Below are positions 17,033 through 26,063 of a DNA stretch of 64,000 nt, piece by piece. The DNA is from Micrococcaceae bacterium Sec5.7 (GTDB lineage Bacteria > Actinomycetota > Actinomycetes > Actinomycetales > Micrococcaceae). A model generated the notes under the pieces. That model saw nothing but the letters and a program-made list of their open reading frames with translations. It did not search any database and was not told where the DNA came from. The DNA is taken from NCBI GenBank assembly GCA_039636785.1, contig CP144169.1, positions 496,001 through 560,000 on the forward strand, given 5' to 3'. The position numbers were made by a program, and so were the translations under genes. Every line of letters begins with the position of its first letter. Positions within the stretch are counted from its first letter, which is position 1.

Positions 17033-18841
17033 ATGACCACCAATGCGGGGTCCGCCAGCCCGTACCCCACCCAGGAATCTTCGGACACCGAGGACGAGCT
17101 GACCCCCGACCCGGGCTGGTTCCGGAGCGCGGTGGTCTACCAGATCTATCCCCGCAGTTTCGCCGATTCCGACGGCGACGGCATCGGCGACCTCCCCGGC
17201 ATCATCAGCAAGCTGGACTATCTGCACAAGCTGGGGGTCGACGTCCTCTGGCTGTCCCCCGTCTATACCTCGCCGCAGGACGACAACGGGTACGACATCA
17301 GCAACTACCGTGACGTGGACCCCATCTTCGGCACCCTTGAGGACCTCCGGGAGCTCACCGACGGTCTGCACTCGCGGGGCATGAAGCTGGTCATGGACCT
17401 GGTTGTGAACCATACCTCGGACGAGCACCCGTGGTTCGCGGAATCGCGCTCCTCCAAGGACAGCCCCAAACGCGACTGGTACTGGTGGCGGCCGCCGCGG
17501 GATGGGATGGAACCCGGGACGCCAGGGGCAGAACCCAACAATTGGGGCTCGGCCTTCTCCGGCCCGGCATGGCACTACGACGAGGCCACCGGCGAGTACT
17601 ACCTCCACTTGTTCTCCAGGAAACAGCCGGACCTGAACTGGGAGAACCCGGTGGTGAGGGCCGCCGTTTACGACATGATGAACTGGTGGCTGGACCGCGG
17701 GGTGGACGGCTTCCGCATGGACGTCATCAACTTCATCTCCAAGGACACCTCCCTCCCTGACGGATCCAGGGCTGAGGGCAAGCTTTTCGGCGACGGCAGC
17801 CCGCACTACCTGTCCGGTCCCCGCATCCACGAGTTCCTCCACGAGATGCACCAGGAGGTCTTCGCCGGCCGGGACAAGCCGCTGCTCACCGTGGGCGAGA
17901 TGCCCGGCGTCACCGTGGAGGACGCGGTGCTCTTCACCGATCCGGCCCGGCACGAGGTGGACATGGTGTTCCAGTTCGAGCACGTGGCGCTGGACCAGGA
18001 GCGCGGCAACAAGTGGCAGCCGAAGAAGCTGCTGCTAACGGATCTGAAAAGGTCCCTGGGCCGCTGGCAGGACGGCCTGGCCGAACACGGCTGGAACAGC
18101 CTCTACTGGGGCAACCACGACCAGGCCCGTGCGGTGTCCCGTTTCGGCGACGACGGACACTACCGCGAGCTGTCGGCCAAAATGCTGGCGGGCATCCTGC
18201 ACCTGCACCGCGGAACACCCTATGTGTACCAGGGCGAGGAACTGGGCATGACCAATATGAGCTTCGGGGCGATCAGCGACTACCGCGACATTGAAGTCCT
18301 GAACCATCACCGCGAAGCCACCACGCACCTGGGCCACACCGACGCCGAGGTCCTCGCCGCCCTGGCACCCTTGAACCGCGACAACGCCCGCACCCCCGTG
18401 CAGTGGGATGCGAGCCGCCACGCAGGATTCACCACCGGCGCCCCGTGGATCGCCGTGAACCCGAACGCCAACCACATCAACGCAGGCGCCCAGGCGGATG
18501 ACCCCGACTCCGTATTCAGCTTTTACCGGGCGGTCATTGCCCTGCGCCACTCGGACCCTGTGGTCTCCGACGGCGACTTCACCATGCTGCTGCCTGAGGA
18601 CGAACACACCTACGCGTTCCAGCGCTCCTTGACGGGTTCCGGGCTGCTGGTCTTTGGAAACTTCTCGGGACAGGACCACACGGTGGACCTCGAGGGGGCT
18701 GGACTGGCAGGCAACGGGCTGGCGCACTACGAACTCGTCCTGGGCAACTATCCCGCCGGTGATTCTCCGGACGCCGTCCGCGGGCTGCTGCTGCGGCCGT
18801 GGGAGCTGAAGGTTTTCCGCACCACCAGAACAGCTACGTAG
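17033..18841 (+). CDS. GH13 alpha-glucosidase / oligo-1,6-glucosidase
   Basis: A 602-residue cytoplasmic glycoside hydrolase family 13 enzyme. Conserved regions in order: VVYQIYPRSFADSDGDGIGD (calcium/region VI), LVMDLVVNHTSDEHPWF (region I), GVDGFRMDVINFISKD (nucleophile Asp, region II), LLTVGEMPGV (acid/base Glu, region III) and NSLYWGNHDQARAVSRFG (region IV). The QPDLNWENP loop is typical of the alpha-glucosidase/isomaltase subfamily. AAGGAGAG sits just upstream of the ATG. No signal peptide. It releases glucose from maltose- or isomaltose-type sugars. A short Pro-rich gene follows after 10 bases. Confidence 0.95.
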   Translation: MTTNAGSASPYPTQESSDTEDELTPDPGWFRSAVVYQIYPRSFADSDGDGIGDLPGIISKLDYLHKLGVDVLWLSPVYTSPQDDNGYDISNYRDVDPIFGTLEDLRELTDGLHSRGMKLVMDLVVNHTSDEHPWFAESRSSKDSPKRDWYWWRPPRDGMEPGTPGAEPNNWGSAFSGPAWHYDEATGEYYLHLFSRKQPDLNWENPVVRAAVYDMMNWWLDRGVDGFRMDVINFISKDTSLPDGSRAEGKLFGDGSPHYLSGPRIHEFLHEMHQEVFAGRDKPLLTVGEMPGVTVEDAVLFTDPARHEVDMVFQFEHVALDQERGNKWQPKKLLLTDLKRSLGRWQDGLAEHGWNSLYWGNHDQARAVSRFGDDGHYRELSAKMLAGILHLHRGTPYVYQGEELGMTNMSFGAISDYRDIEVLNHHREATTHLGHTDAEVLAALAPLNRDNARTPVQWDASRHAGFTTGAPWIAVNPNANHINAGAQADDPDSVFSFYRAVIALRHSDPVVSDGDFTMLLPEDEHTYAFQRSLTGSGLLVFGNFSGQDHTVDLEGAGLAGNGLAHYELVLGNYPAGDSPDAVRGLLLRPWELKVFRTTRTAT

Positions 18842-18851
18842 GGAGTACAAG

Positions 18852-19037
18852 ATGACCATTCCGCCAACCCGCGAGCCCGACCCGTTTCCGCCTGAGCCGG
18901 GGCCCACGCCGGGCTCTCCGGATCCCACGAGTCCGTATCCGCCCGGCCCGGACCCTGATCCGGCACCCGGTCCTGGCCCGTTGCCTATTCCTGATCCCGG
19001 TCCCGTGCGCCCGAATCCGGACCCCACCCGGTTCTAG
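18852..19037 (+). CDS. Proline-rich 61-residue protein
   Basis: A small frame starts 10 bases after the alpha-glucosidase stop, with TAGGGAG as a ribosome site. It encodes an almost pure Pro/Asp/Gly peptide (PDPFPPEPGPTPGSPDPTSP, then PGPDPDPAPGPGPLPIPDPG) ending PNPDPTRF. It has no signal peptide or membrane segment and should be disordered and acidic. Its spacing and ribosome site suggest it is translated with the glucosidase. The function is unknown. Part of it could be a fortuitous GC-rich frame. Confidence 0.5.
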   Translation: MTIPPTREPDPFPPEPGPTPGSPDPTSPYPPGPDPDPAPGPGPLPIPDPGPVRPNPDPTRF

Positions 19038-19079
19038 GGCGTGGGGAAACCGACGCTGGGTCTCGCTCCCCGCCAGCCC

Positions 19080-19142
19080 CGGCCGTCTCGGCCGCAGGCT
19101 CACTCAGGAAAGCCGGCACCCGGCCGTCGTGGCCGCAGGCTC
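19080..19142. repeat. Imperfect 22-bp direct repeat downstream of the Pro-rich gene
   Basis: Two 22-base copies (19080-19101 and 19121-19142), each running CGGCCGTC-two variable bases-GGCCGCAGGCTC, are separated by 19 bases. They lie in the 115-base gap between the Pro-rich gene and the convergent X25 gene. Each holds a small GGCC-rich inverted repeat, so they could form weak terminator stems. Confidence 0.5.
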
Positions 19143-19152
19143 GACCACCAGG

Positions 19153-20061
19153 TCAGTTGACAGTGATGTCCCGGGTCCGGTGGTTGTAGATGACGGTGAC
19201 GCTGCCGCCGTCGTGGTGCAGTTCATGGTTGGCGCCATCAAAAGCACCGAATGCGCCGTAGTTCTCTTCCCACGCCCTGTTGAGTGCGATCTTGAAGGTG
19301 TAGTAACCGGCCGGCAGATCAGCGCTTAGTTTCCAGAGCTGATCCAGGACGTCCAATTCCATCTGGGCTTCGTCGTGCTTCGGATTCCAGTTCTCGGGCG
19401 CGCCGAGCAGCGTGTTGAAGTCACCCACGATTGCGACGGCGCCAGGCTGGTCAATGGTCTCGACGGCAGGAACCTCAGCCTGGGCGGACTTCGGCGTGGC
19501 CTTCCGCGTGCGCACAGCCTTGGTAACCGGCTTGGCTGCTTCTTCGACGAGCTCGACAGCCTTGTCCAAAGCCTTGTCCACGGCCTTGGCCGCCCTGGAC
19601 ATTACCTTTTCCGCCGTCTTCGGCTTCGCAGCAGGCTCCGCTGCGGGAGTCTTGGCGGCGGCCTTCTTCGCACGCGTCACAGGCTTCGCCGGCGGGGCCG
19701 TCGGAAGGGGAGTGCTGGCTGGGACCGGAGTACCGGCGTCGAGCGCTGCTGCAAACGTGGCCGCATCCGGGAACGCGACAGTGGCGCGCAGTCCCTCCTC
19801 CGGGATGGCCCAGCCGGAGCGGCCCTTGACCAGCCAGCCGGCCTTGACCAGTTTCGCCGTGGCCGTGGTGAGGGTCTTGTGGCCGCGCGGAATTCCTCCG
19901 CTGAGCAGCTCGGCCTCATGATCGTTGAACGGCACCCGCTCGGTTGCTTCTGCAAGCACAGCGCCGGCGTTCAAGATCTCCCCCTGCAACACCCCCTCTG
20001 CAAGAATATCCAGCACAGCCTTCAGACGAAGGTTGGTGTTCTCTGCAGTGTTCGTGCCCAT
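19153..20061 (-). CDS. Winged-helix / Lys-Ala linker / pullulanase X25-domain protein
   Basis: A 302-residue protein in three parts. Residues 1-105 look like a winged helix of the Mrr-N type (RLKAVLDILAEGVLQGEI, PRGHKTLTTATAKLVKAGWL). Residues 115-205 are a Lys/Ala/Pro-rich tract resembling histone H1 tails (AKKAAAKTPAAEPAAKPKTA, DKALDKAVELVEEAAKPVTK). Residues 210-302 match the X25 starch-module fold known from pullulanases (VAIVGDFNTLLGAPENWNP, LPAGYYTFKIALNRAWEENY, VTVIYNHRTRDITVN). AAGGAGA precedes the ATG. There is no signal peptide, so a carbohydrate-type module is placed in the cytoplasm on a basic, probably DNA-binding, protein. The alpha-glucosidase gene nearby makes a link to alpha-glucan or glycogen possible. 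The joint function is unknown. Confidence 0.8.
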   Translation of the reverse strand: MGTNTAENTNLRLKAVLDILAEGVLQGEILNAGAVLAEATERVPFNDHEAELLSGGIPRGHKTLTTATAKLVKAGWLVKGRSGWAIPEEGLRATVAFPDAATFAAALDAGTPVPASTPLPTAPPAKPVTRAKKAAAKTPAAEPAAKPKTAEKVMSRAAKAVDKALDKAVELVEEAAKPVTKAVRTRKATPKSAQAEVPAVETIDQPGAVAIVGDFNTLLGAPENWNPKHDEAQMELDVLDQLWKLSADLPAGYYTFKIALNRAWEENYGAFGAFDGANHELHHDGGSVTVIYNHRTRDITVN

Positions 20062-20510
20062 GGGTCTCCTTCAGAAGCGATTGTTCCAACTGAAGTGTGC
20101 CAAGAAAGTGTTAAATCCCGCGACTAGAAACGGTTAATTTTGTGTGTTTTGACCGACTGTGACGAAGATTACAGCGGAAGTGAGTCGGGGGTCTCGGATA
20201 CGGAGGATCTGATGGTGCCCGCTAGTCCCCCGAGGTGCCATCCAACCGTCGGCGCTGCAGGCCCTCATGCACAGTCGCGTCCGGCCGGCAGATCTCATCC
20301 GGCAGCCCTGGAAAGCGCGCACCGCCCGGGTTTGGTGGCGCCGAAACGCGATCGATCTTTACCTCCGTACGTGTCGACGGTCAGCGCCACTTCGGCTTCC
20401 GTCCACGGCTTCCCGGTCTCCCCCAGCTGCATGGGACCAGGCTACCCGGACTTATCCACACGCCGCCGCAAGCGCGGGCGCCTGCTTCCGGCATCAGCTA
20501 GCTTTGACTG
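20062..20510. other. 449-bp gap with little content
   Basis: Between the divergent X25-domain gene and the next hypothetical gene I see the AT-rich leader of the X25 gene (20062-20160) and one possible protein remnant (20367-20432, minus strand). No RNA gene, repeat or strong hairpin was recognised in the rest. Confidence 0.5.
20367..20432 (-). pseudogene. Possible N-terminal remnant of a DUF3883/HNH-type protein
   Basis: From an ATG at 20432 the first 22 codons read MQLGETGKPWTEAEVALTVD and then TY, close to the opening WT-DEVELTVDTYF seen in actinobacterial DUF3883 or HNH nuclease-like proteins. The similarity then stops. This may be the stump of a deleted gene. The evidence is one short motif from memory. 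Confidence 0.3.
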
Positions 20511-21224
20511 GTGGGGAAAAAACGCGAGGCAACAGACGACGATCAGTGGACAGCCCGGGACCAGGCCTTGTGGACGACGGCGGAACTCGCAGTTCTCGTT
20601 TCCCGCGGTCAACTTGAGCAACGCCAGGCAATTCCTGTTCCCTTCGCCATGCGCCTTGGCGGAACTGAGGAAAGGATCGTCGCGCACGGCGGCTTTCAGC
20701 TGCTGGCCTGGACCTCCCCCGGCGACGGTTCATACATGCATAACAACGGAATGATGCTCGCCACCGGGAAAGGCGGACTCGCCATGATGGCTGGGTTTGC
20801 CGCTGTGCAGGCGGCAGGGAACGCCTCCCGGCGCAGGCAGGCAGCTGACATGGCCCAGCCACGCTGGATACCGATCGACCACGGAACCTTGGCTGTGGGG
20901 AACTTCGGCTTCTACCTGCACTCACCCACCGGCATCCATGCCTGGGCGTGGGATGGCATCCATATGGCGTCCTTGACCGGACCCGGGCAGCTGACCATCG
21001 ATGGCATGTCAGAGAACGGCCCGGTGAAATGGATTCTGAATTCCCACTGGGCCGAGCTCGTTTTCATGCTGTGGGCGTCCGTCTGCAATCCGACCCATCC
21101 GCAGATGACGGGGCGGACCTGGTTGCCCCAGGACTGGCTAACCAAGGCAATGGTGTTCGCCATGAGCAACCAGGGCTATCCGTCGCACACCGCGTTCCAG
21201 GAAGTCGTGCGCGAACTGCGGTAG
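20511..21224 (+). CDS. Hypothetical protein
   Basis: A 237-residue soluble protein starting at GTG (20511), with no recognised domain. The body has a beta-rich core (RIVAHGGFQLLAWTSPGDGS, GTLAVGNFGFYLHSPTGIHA, SLTGPGQLTIDGMSENGPVK) and a helical end (TWLPQDWLTKAMVFAMSNQG). A Gly/Met-rich segment (GKGGLAMMAGFAAVQAAGNA) could be a membrane-associated or buried helix. Codon use and length support a real gene. The beta-rich core recalls PH-like or SHOCT-associated domains, but no specific call is justified. Confidence 0.6.
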   Translation: MGKKREATDDDQWTARDQALWTTAELAVLVSRGQLEQRQAIPVPFAMRLGGTEERIVAHGGFQLLAWTSPGDGSYMHNNGMMLATGKGGLAMMAGFAAVQAAGNASRRRQAADMAQPRWIPIDHGTLAVGNFGFYLHSPTGIHAWAWDGIHMASLTGPGQLTIDGMSENGPVKWILNSHWAELVFMLWASVCNPTHPQMTGRTWLPQDWLTKAMVFAMSNQGYPSHTAFQEVVRELR

Positions 21225-21349
21225 CAGCCATCCCGGATCCGCTGTTCCCGCGTCGCAGCAAGGGAATCCAGCTCGGCATTGCCCGCACGCACCAGCGATC
21301 TAGCACACCGTGGCCCTTGAGGGCACGGTCGGATCTGCGATCGGCGTGA

Positions 21350-22411
21350 TCAGTCTTTGTTGGAGAGCGTCCATCCGGGCGGGAGGGATTCAACGCTTTG
21401 CCACTCCGAGGACGGTGCCGCCTGGCTAAGAACATCGGCGAGCCAATATGTTTCATCAGGATTCCACCCCGCCAGCACAGTGCCTGAGTTCCCGACGGAC
21501 AGGGCTCGCCCGGCCGTACTGAGGTAGCCCACGGTTGTGAGGTGCACGGCGTCGTAGTCGGAGGCCACGGCGGACCAGTCCGGCATCAGCCAGGTCCTGT
21601 CAATGCCTGTTGTTCGCCACCAATCGTGGCGCTTTGAAAGGCTGACATTCATGGGATAGTTGGCCACCAGGTCCGTCCATGCCGTTGGCCCCGTTATTTC
21701 GTAGATACGGGATCCGGCCGCGGGTTTGAGTGGCCACACCCGGGCCCGCTTCCAACCGAGACTGTCTTCGACGAACATCAACTTTGCGGCCCCCAGCCCG
21801 CCCAGGCTCCTGGTTGTCGTCACGAGGTCAGATAGGGCCGGAGTCGACCACCATTGCCCGCTCCAAGGAGCGGCGGGGTCCCTCGGACGCTCCGCCGCCT
21901 GACGTTCATCGGCCAATGTCGCGTCTCTCCACCTGCCCAGGTTCCCTGCGGCGCCGGTGAGGCCGGGCGGTTTGAGCTTCTGTTCATCGGTCCACTGCAC
22001 GTAGCATTGCCGGTCCGGAGCCATGAGGCTTGACCACCACGATGCAGCCACAGTTTTGCAAAGCTCATCGGCAACGGGCCTGAGAGCCGCATGGACGGAC
22101 GGCAGCACGAGCAAAGCATCCGTCTCGTCGGGCTCCTGCCAGTAGCGGGCGGCATCAACTGCCTCCGCGAGTCCGGCCAGCAGTTCATGATCACCGGCCG
22201 ACGCGGCCGCTGCCATTGAGTCAGAGCGGCCCAACGCTTCGGTGAGGTCATCCAGAAGACCTGCATCTCCGGGCGACATGGCAGAGCGGATGGCCAGTGT
22301 CCACATTTCGGCTCGCGCAGACGTGAGAACGCTCAAGCAGAAGCGCCGGCCTCTCGGACCACTCAACAGATCATCACCAATCGCCCCCACGCCCATGACC
22401 CGAGCATACAA
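21350..22411 (-). CDS. Hypothetical protein
   Basis: A protein of 348 to 353 residues (ATG at 22411 or 22396) with no signal peptide and no recognised domain. It is Trp-rich (SGQWWSTPALSDLVTTTRSL, YPMNVSLSKRHDWWRTTGID, TWLMPDWSAVASDYDAVHLT). The C-terminal part is beta-rich and ends DETYWLADVLSQAAPSSEWQ. The pattern recalls conserved hypothetical proteins of Arthrobacter, but the function is unknown. It lies convergent with 20511-21224 and 37 bases upstream-side of the adenine deaminase stop, on the same strand. Confidence 0.65.
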   Translation of the reverse strand: MYARVMGVGAIGDDLLSGPRGRRFCLSVLTSARAEMWTLAIRSAMSPGDAGLLDDLTEALGRSDSMAAAASAGDHELLAGLAEAVDAARYWQEPDETDALLVLPSVHAALRPVADELCKTVAASWWSSLMAPDRQCYVQWTDEQKLKPPGLTGAAGNLGRWRDATLADERQAAERPRDPAAPWSGQWWSTPALSDLVTTTRSLGGLGAAKLMFVEDSLGWKRARVWPLKPAAGSRIYEITGPTAWTDLVANYPMNVSLSKRHDWWRTTGIDRTWLMPDWSAVASDYDAVHLTTVGYLSTAGRALSVGNSGTVLAGWNPDETYWLADVLSQAAPSSEWQSVESLPPGWTLSNKD

Positions 22412-22448
22412 GGGAGCTAAGGCCAGGCGTCTGCAACCACCGGCGCGC

Positions 22449-23504
22449 TCAGCCCCCGGACTGCGCCAATTCCTTCAGCAGCTCGGCCTTGCGTTCCTCG
22501 CTGGCGAACGATGACCGGATGGAGTTCGCTGCCAGGCGGACCCGGTCGAATTCGGACAGGCCAAGCACCGACTCCAGTTGTGCGAAGTTGTCGTCCACGT
22601 ACCCGCCAAAGTACGCGGGATCGTCCGAGTTCACGCACACGTTCAGTCCTGCGGCCAGCATCGCCGGCAGCGGGTGCTCAGCCATGGTATCCACGGCCCG
22701 CAGCCGGACGTTGGATAGCGGGCACACGGTCAGCGGCACCAGCTCCGCCACCAGCCGCTCCACCAGGACAGCATCTTCCATGCACCTGATGCCGTGGTCG
22801 ATCCGCTCCACGCCCAGTACGTCCAGCGCCTCGGAAATATACGACGGCGGGCCCTCCTCGCCGGCATGCGCGATCCTCCGCAATCCAGCGTCGCGCGCAC
22901 GCGCGAACAGCCGCTCGAACTTTGCCGGCGGGTTGCCCACCTCAGCCGAATCCAGCCCGATCCCGGCTATCGGGGCATCCATGGCCAACAGCTGCTCCAG
23001 GACTTCCAGCGCCGATTCCTCGGACAGGTCCCGCAGGAACGCCGCGATCAGCAACGTGGACACGCCAAAGTCCTCCAGCGAGGTAGCCAGCACCGAGGCC
23101 ACACCGTTCATGCACGTCGCCAGCGAGACGCCCCTGGACAGATGAGCCTGCGGATCCACCATGATCTCCGCATGCCGCACCCCCGCCGCAGAAGCCCGCG
23201 CCAGGTACGCCCGCGTCATGTCCGCGAAGTCCTCTTCCGTCTGCAGCACCGCCATGTTGGCGTAGTACAGGTCCAGGAAGGACTGCAGATCCGTGAAGTT
23301 GTACCGCGCCCTCAGCTCATCCAGCCCCGCATACGGCAGCGTGATCCCGTTGCGTTCGGCCAGTTCGAAAATCAGCTCCGGCTCCAGCGTCCCCTCGATA
23401 TGCAGGTGCAGTTCCGCCACCGGAAGCATTCCCGGCACGGTTACGCCGTCCGGATCCGGGACTGAAAGCGGCACCGCAGCGCCGTCGTCGTCGTACGTTT
23501 TCAT
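22449..23504 (-). CDS. Adenine deaminase (adenosine/AMP deaminase superfamily)
   Basis: A 351-residue metal-dependent amidohydrolase. Metal ligands are in LHLHIEGTLEPELIFELAER; substrate and catalytic residues are in AGIGLDSAEVG, IAHAGEEGPPSYISEAL (Glu of HAGEE), RIDHGIRCMED, VCPLSNVRL and VNSDDPAYFGGYVDDNF. The HIEGTLEP and SDDPAYFGGY motifs favour the adenine aminohydrolase (Aah1-type) subgroup over adenosine deaminase. The reaction is adenine to hypoxanthine in purine salvage. ATG at 23504 is chosen because the conserved domain starts 30 residues later; longer starts add Arg-rich sequence of no family character. Confidence 0.88.
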   Translation of the reverse strand: MKTYDDDGAAVPLSVPDPDGVTVPGMLPVAELHLHIEGTLEPELIFELAERNGITLPYAGLDELRARYNFTDLQSFLDLYYANMAVLQTEEDFADMTRAYLARASAAGVRHAEIMVDPQAHLSRGVSLATCMNGVASVLATSLEDFGVSTLLIAAFLRDLSEESALEVLEQLLAMDAPIAGIGLDSAEVGNPPAKFERLFARARDAGLRRIAHAGEEGPPSYISEALDVLGVERIDHGIRCMEDAVLVERLVAELVPLTVCPLSNVRLRAVDTMAEHPLPAMLAAGLNVCVNSDDPAYFGGYVDDNFAQLESVLGLSEFDRVRLAANSIRSSFASEERKAELLKELAQSGG

Positions 23505-23756
23505 CTGGCAAGGATAAGCACCCCGGCCGGCTGCACGCCACAGCCCGGGCCACAATCCAGCCACGGCCATGAATCTCGATTTGATAGCGGCAGCAGAGTG
23601 TCTTAGCGTGGAAGGCATGCCCGATCATCGGGCACACGAATGCCCGGTGCTGCCTCCACCAGAACTGCCCGGCCGGCAGACACCGCAGAATGACCTCTAT
23701 TCGTCAGGGGCGGGCAGTGGCGCGATAACGTCCGGGGACGGACCGAGCGCAGGTGA

Positions 23757-24473
<717 letters not shown>

Positions 24474-24563
24474 CGTCATTGCGACGCCAACAACTTGGCG
24501 CAGGATACTGATAGGCAGAGCCACAGCTGTTCAGCGTTCCAGGAACCTGCGCTAAATGAACGA

Positions 24564-24599
24564 CGCCGGAGGGCCCCGCACTGCTGGGGCACTCCGGCG
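24564..24599 (+). terminator. Hairpin terminator after the Rpf gene
   Basis: CGCCGGAG-GGCCCC pairs with GGGGC-A-CTCCGGCG around a short loop (24564-24599), followed by TTGTGTTT. It ends the Rpf transcript about 90 bases after its stop. Confidence 0.8.
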
Positions 24600-24639
24600 T
24601 TGTGTTTAACGTCCTGAGTGTTGTGTTTAAGGTCTGAGT
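24599..24639. repeat. Tandem duplication of about 20 bp next to the IS701 element
   Basis: GTTGTGTTTAACGTCCTGAG and GTTGTGTTTAAGGTCTGAG lie end to end (24599-24619, 24620-24639) just after the terminator and 14 bases before the IS701 target duplication. Confidence 0.6.
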
Positions 24640-24658
24640 GGGGGCCGCCGGACTAGTA

Positions 24659-24868
24659 CTACAGTCGCATTTGTAGGGTTGAGTTTCGGGCCCGGTAGTG
24701 GTGTCGTTTGGCGGTTTGTTGGTGTTTTCGGCGCCAGCGGGAACGCCCGAGGGTATGTTCGCGGCCGGGAAGCCGTGCCCAGATCAGGTGGGTGAGCAGG
24801 TGCCTGATCTCGGGCAGGGTAAGGGCTATGAGCTCGCCGTCGCCGGGATGAGGGCCCCCTTTTTTGAC
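24659..24868 (-). other. C-terminal part of the IS701 transposase in the -1 frame
   Basis: Continues the transposase with KKGGPHPGDGELIALTLPEI, then RHLLTHLIWARLPGREHTLG and a basic tail (SRWRRKHQQTAKRHHYRARN). Such tails are usual in IS701 transposases. It has no start codon that would make it an independent gene at the junction; translation depends on the frameshift at 24859-24865. Confidence 0.7.
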
Positions 24869-25992
24869 CGGGTGACGGTCAGGAAGGCGTGGGCGAGCAT
24901 GGACAGGGTGATGTGCCGGTACCAGCCTGTCCATTGCCTGACCTGGTAGTGATCCAGCCCGGTTTCGCCTTTGGAGGTCTGGAAGGTTTCCTCGATCGCC
25001 CACCGGGCGCCCGCGACGCGGGCGAGTTCACCCAGGCCGATGCGTTTCGGTCCGTGGCAGATGTAGTAGGCCACGTCCGTCGGATCGGCCAGGGAGCGGC
25101 GGGCCAGGAGCCAGTGCTCGCTTTTCGGGTCGTTGCGGCCGTTGATCCGGGCCCTGGCCCACGCATATCGACGGTCCCCTTTGGTGCCCAGGCCGGCGGA
25201 TCTGGTGCGCCAGGCCCGGCCGGAGAGGGACGCGATCAGCTCATCGGCACGGTGCTCGGTCCCCAGGGCGCCGGTCTTGGCGATGACGCGCTGGTTCATT
25301 GGCACCGCGAGGACATAGGAGACGCCGCGGTCCTCCAGGGATTTACGTAGCTTGGCGTGCTGGCCGTAGACGGCGTCGCCGGTCACCCAGGCCGCGGGCA
25401 CGCCCGCGTCCAGGGCTCGGATAATCATGGTGATGGCCAGTTCAGGCTTCGTGGCGAAGGCACGCTCTTCGGGGATGCCGGCGCCCATGCACCGCTCCCG
25501 GTCATCGGTCCAGGCCTTGGGCAGGTACAGTTCCCGATCCAGAAAGGTCCGCCCCGCCGGTGTCGAATAGGTCAGGAAAACACCGATCTGCGAGTTCTCG
25601 ATCCGCCCCGCCGTCCCGGAATACTGCCGGGCCACCCCGGCTGACCGGGCCCCTTTCTTCAGGAAGCCTGTTTCATCCACGATAAGCACCCCGTCATCGG
25701 AGCCGAGATGCTTCACGACGTAGGAGCGGAGGTCATCACGCACCGCGTCCGGGTCCCAGTCGGTGCTCGAGAGCAGCCGCTGCATCCGGTCCGGGATTAC
25801 CTGCCCGGCCCGTTCCGAGAGTGTCCAGGAATTCTTGCGCTCCTCGGACGAGAGCAGCCCCTTCAGATATGCCACCGCGTTCTCCCGCGGCTCCGACCTG
25901 GCAAACCGGCCACCGATCAGCTCCCGGATTTCCTCGAGCCCATCCGCCCACTCCTGCACCTCAGCCACACAAATATCATCGCTCACCGCCAA
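24826..25992 (-). CDS. IS701-family transposase, main frame
   Basis: 388 codons of a DDE transposase: MAVSDDICVAEVQEWADGLE start, VAYLKGLLSSEERKNSWTL, the first catalytic Asp in GVLIVDETGFLKKGARSAGV, the second in PAAWVTGDAVYGQHAKLR, and the Glu in ARWAIEETFQTSKGETGLDH. It stops after SKKGALIPATASS. The normal C-terminus of the family (PGDGELIALTLPEIRHLL and on) is present in the -1 frame (24659-24868). The two frames meet at an in-frame A-AAA-AAG heptamer (complement of 24859-24865), so a full-length product of about 446 residues would need a -1 shift. This could be programmed or an inactivating indel. Confidence 0.88.
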   Translation of the reverse strand: MAVSDDICVAEVQEWADGLEEIRELIGGRFARSEPRENAVAYLKGLLSSEERKNSWTLSERAGQVIPDRMQRLLSSTDWDPDAVRDDLRSYVVKHLGSDDGVLIVDETGFLKKGARSAGVARQYSGTAGRIENSQIGVFLTYSTPAGRTFLDRELYLPKAWTDDRERCMGAGIPEERAFATKPELAITMIIRALDAGVPAAWVTGDAVYGQHAKLRKSLEDRGVSYVLAVPMNQRVIAKTGALGTEHRADELIASLSGRAWRTRSAGLGTKGDRRYAWARARINGRNDPKSEHWLLARRSLADPTDVAYYICHGPKRIGLGELARVAGARWAIEETFQTSKGETGLDHYQVRQWTGWYRHITLSMLAHAFLTVTRSKKGALIPATASS

Positions 25993-26063
25993 GGATTAAC
26001 ACGGCAGCGACAGGAAATCCGATTAAAACGCCGACAAGCAACAAAATAAACACAACTGTAGTA

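Larger units (their letters stand above)
24657..26063. mobile_element. IS701-family insertion sequence, 1407 bp, with CTAG target duplication
   Basis: The ends are inverted repeats: TACTACAGTCGCATTTGTA at the left and, on the other strand at the right, TACTACAGTTGTGTTTATT. The element is flanked by CTAG at 24653-24656 and 26064-26067, a 4-bp duplication that fits the YTAR target of IS701. It contains one transposase gene on the minus strand. The right copy of CTAG forms the stop codon of the neighbouring gene. Confidence 0.88.
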
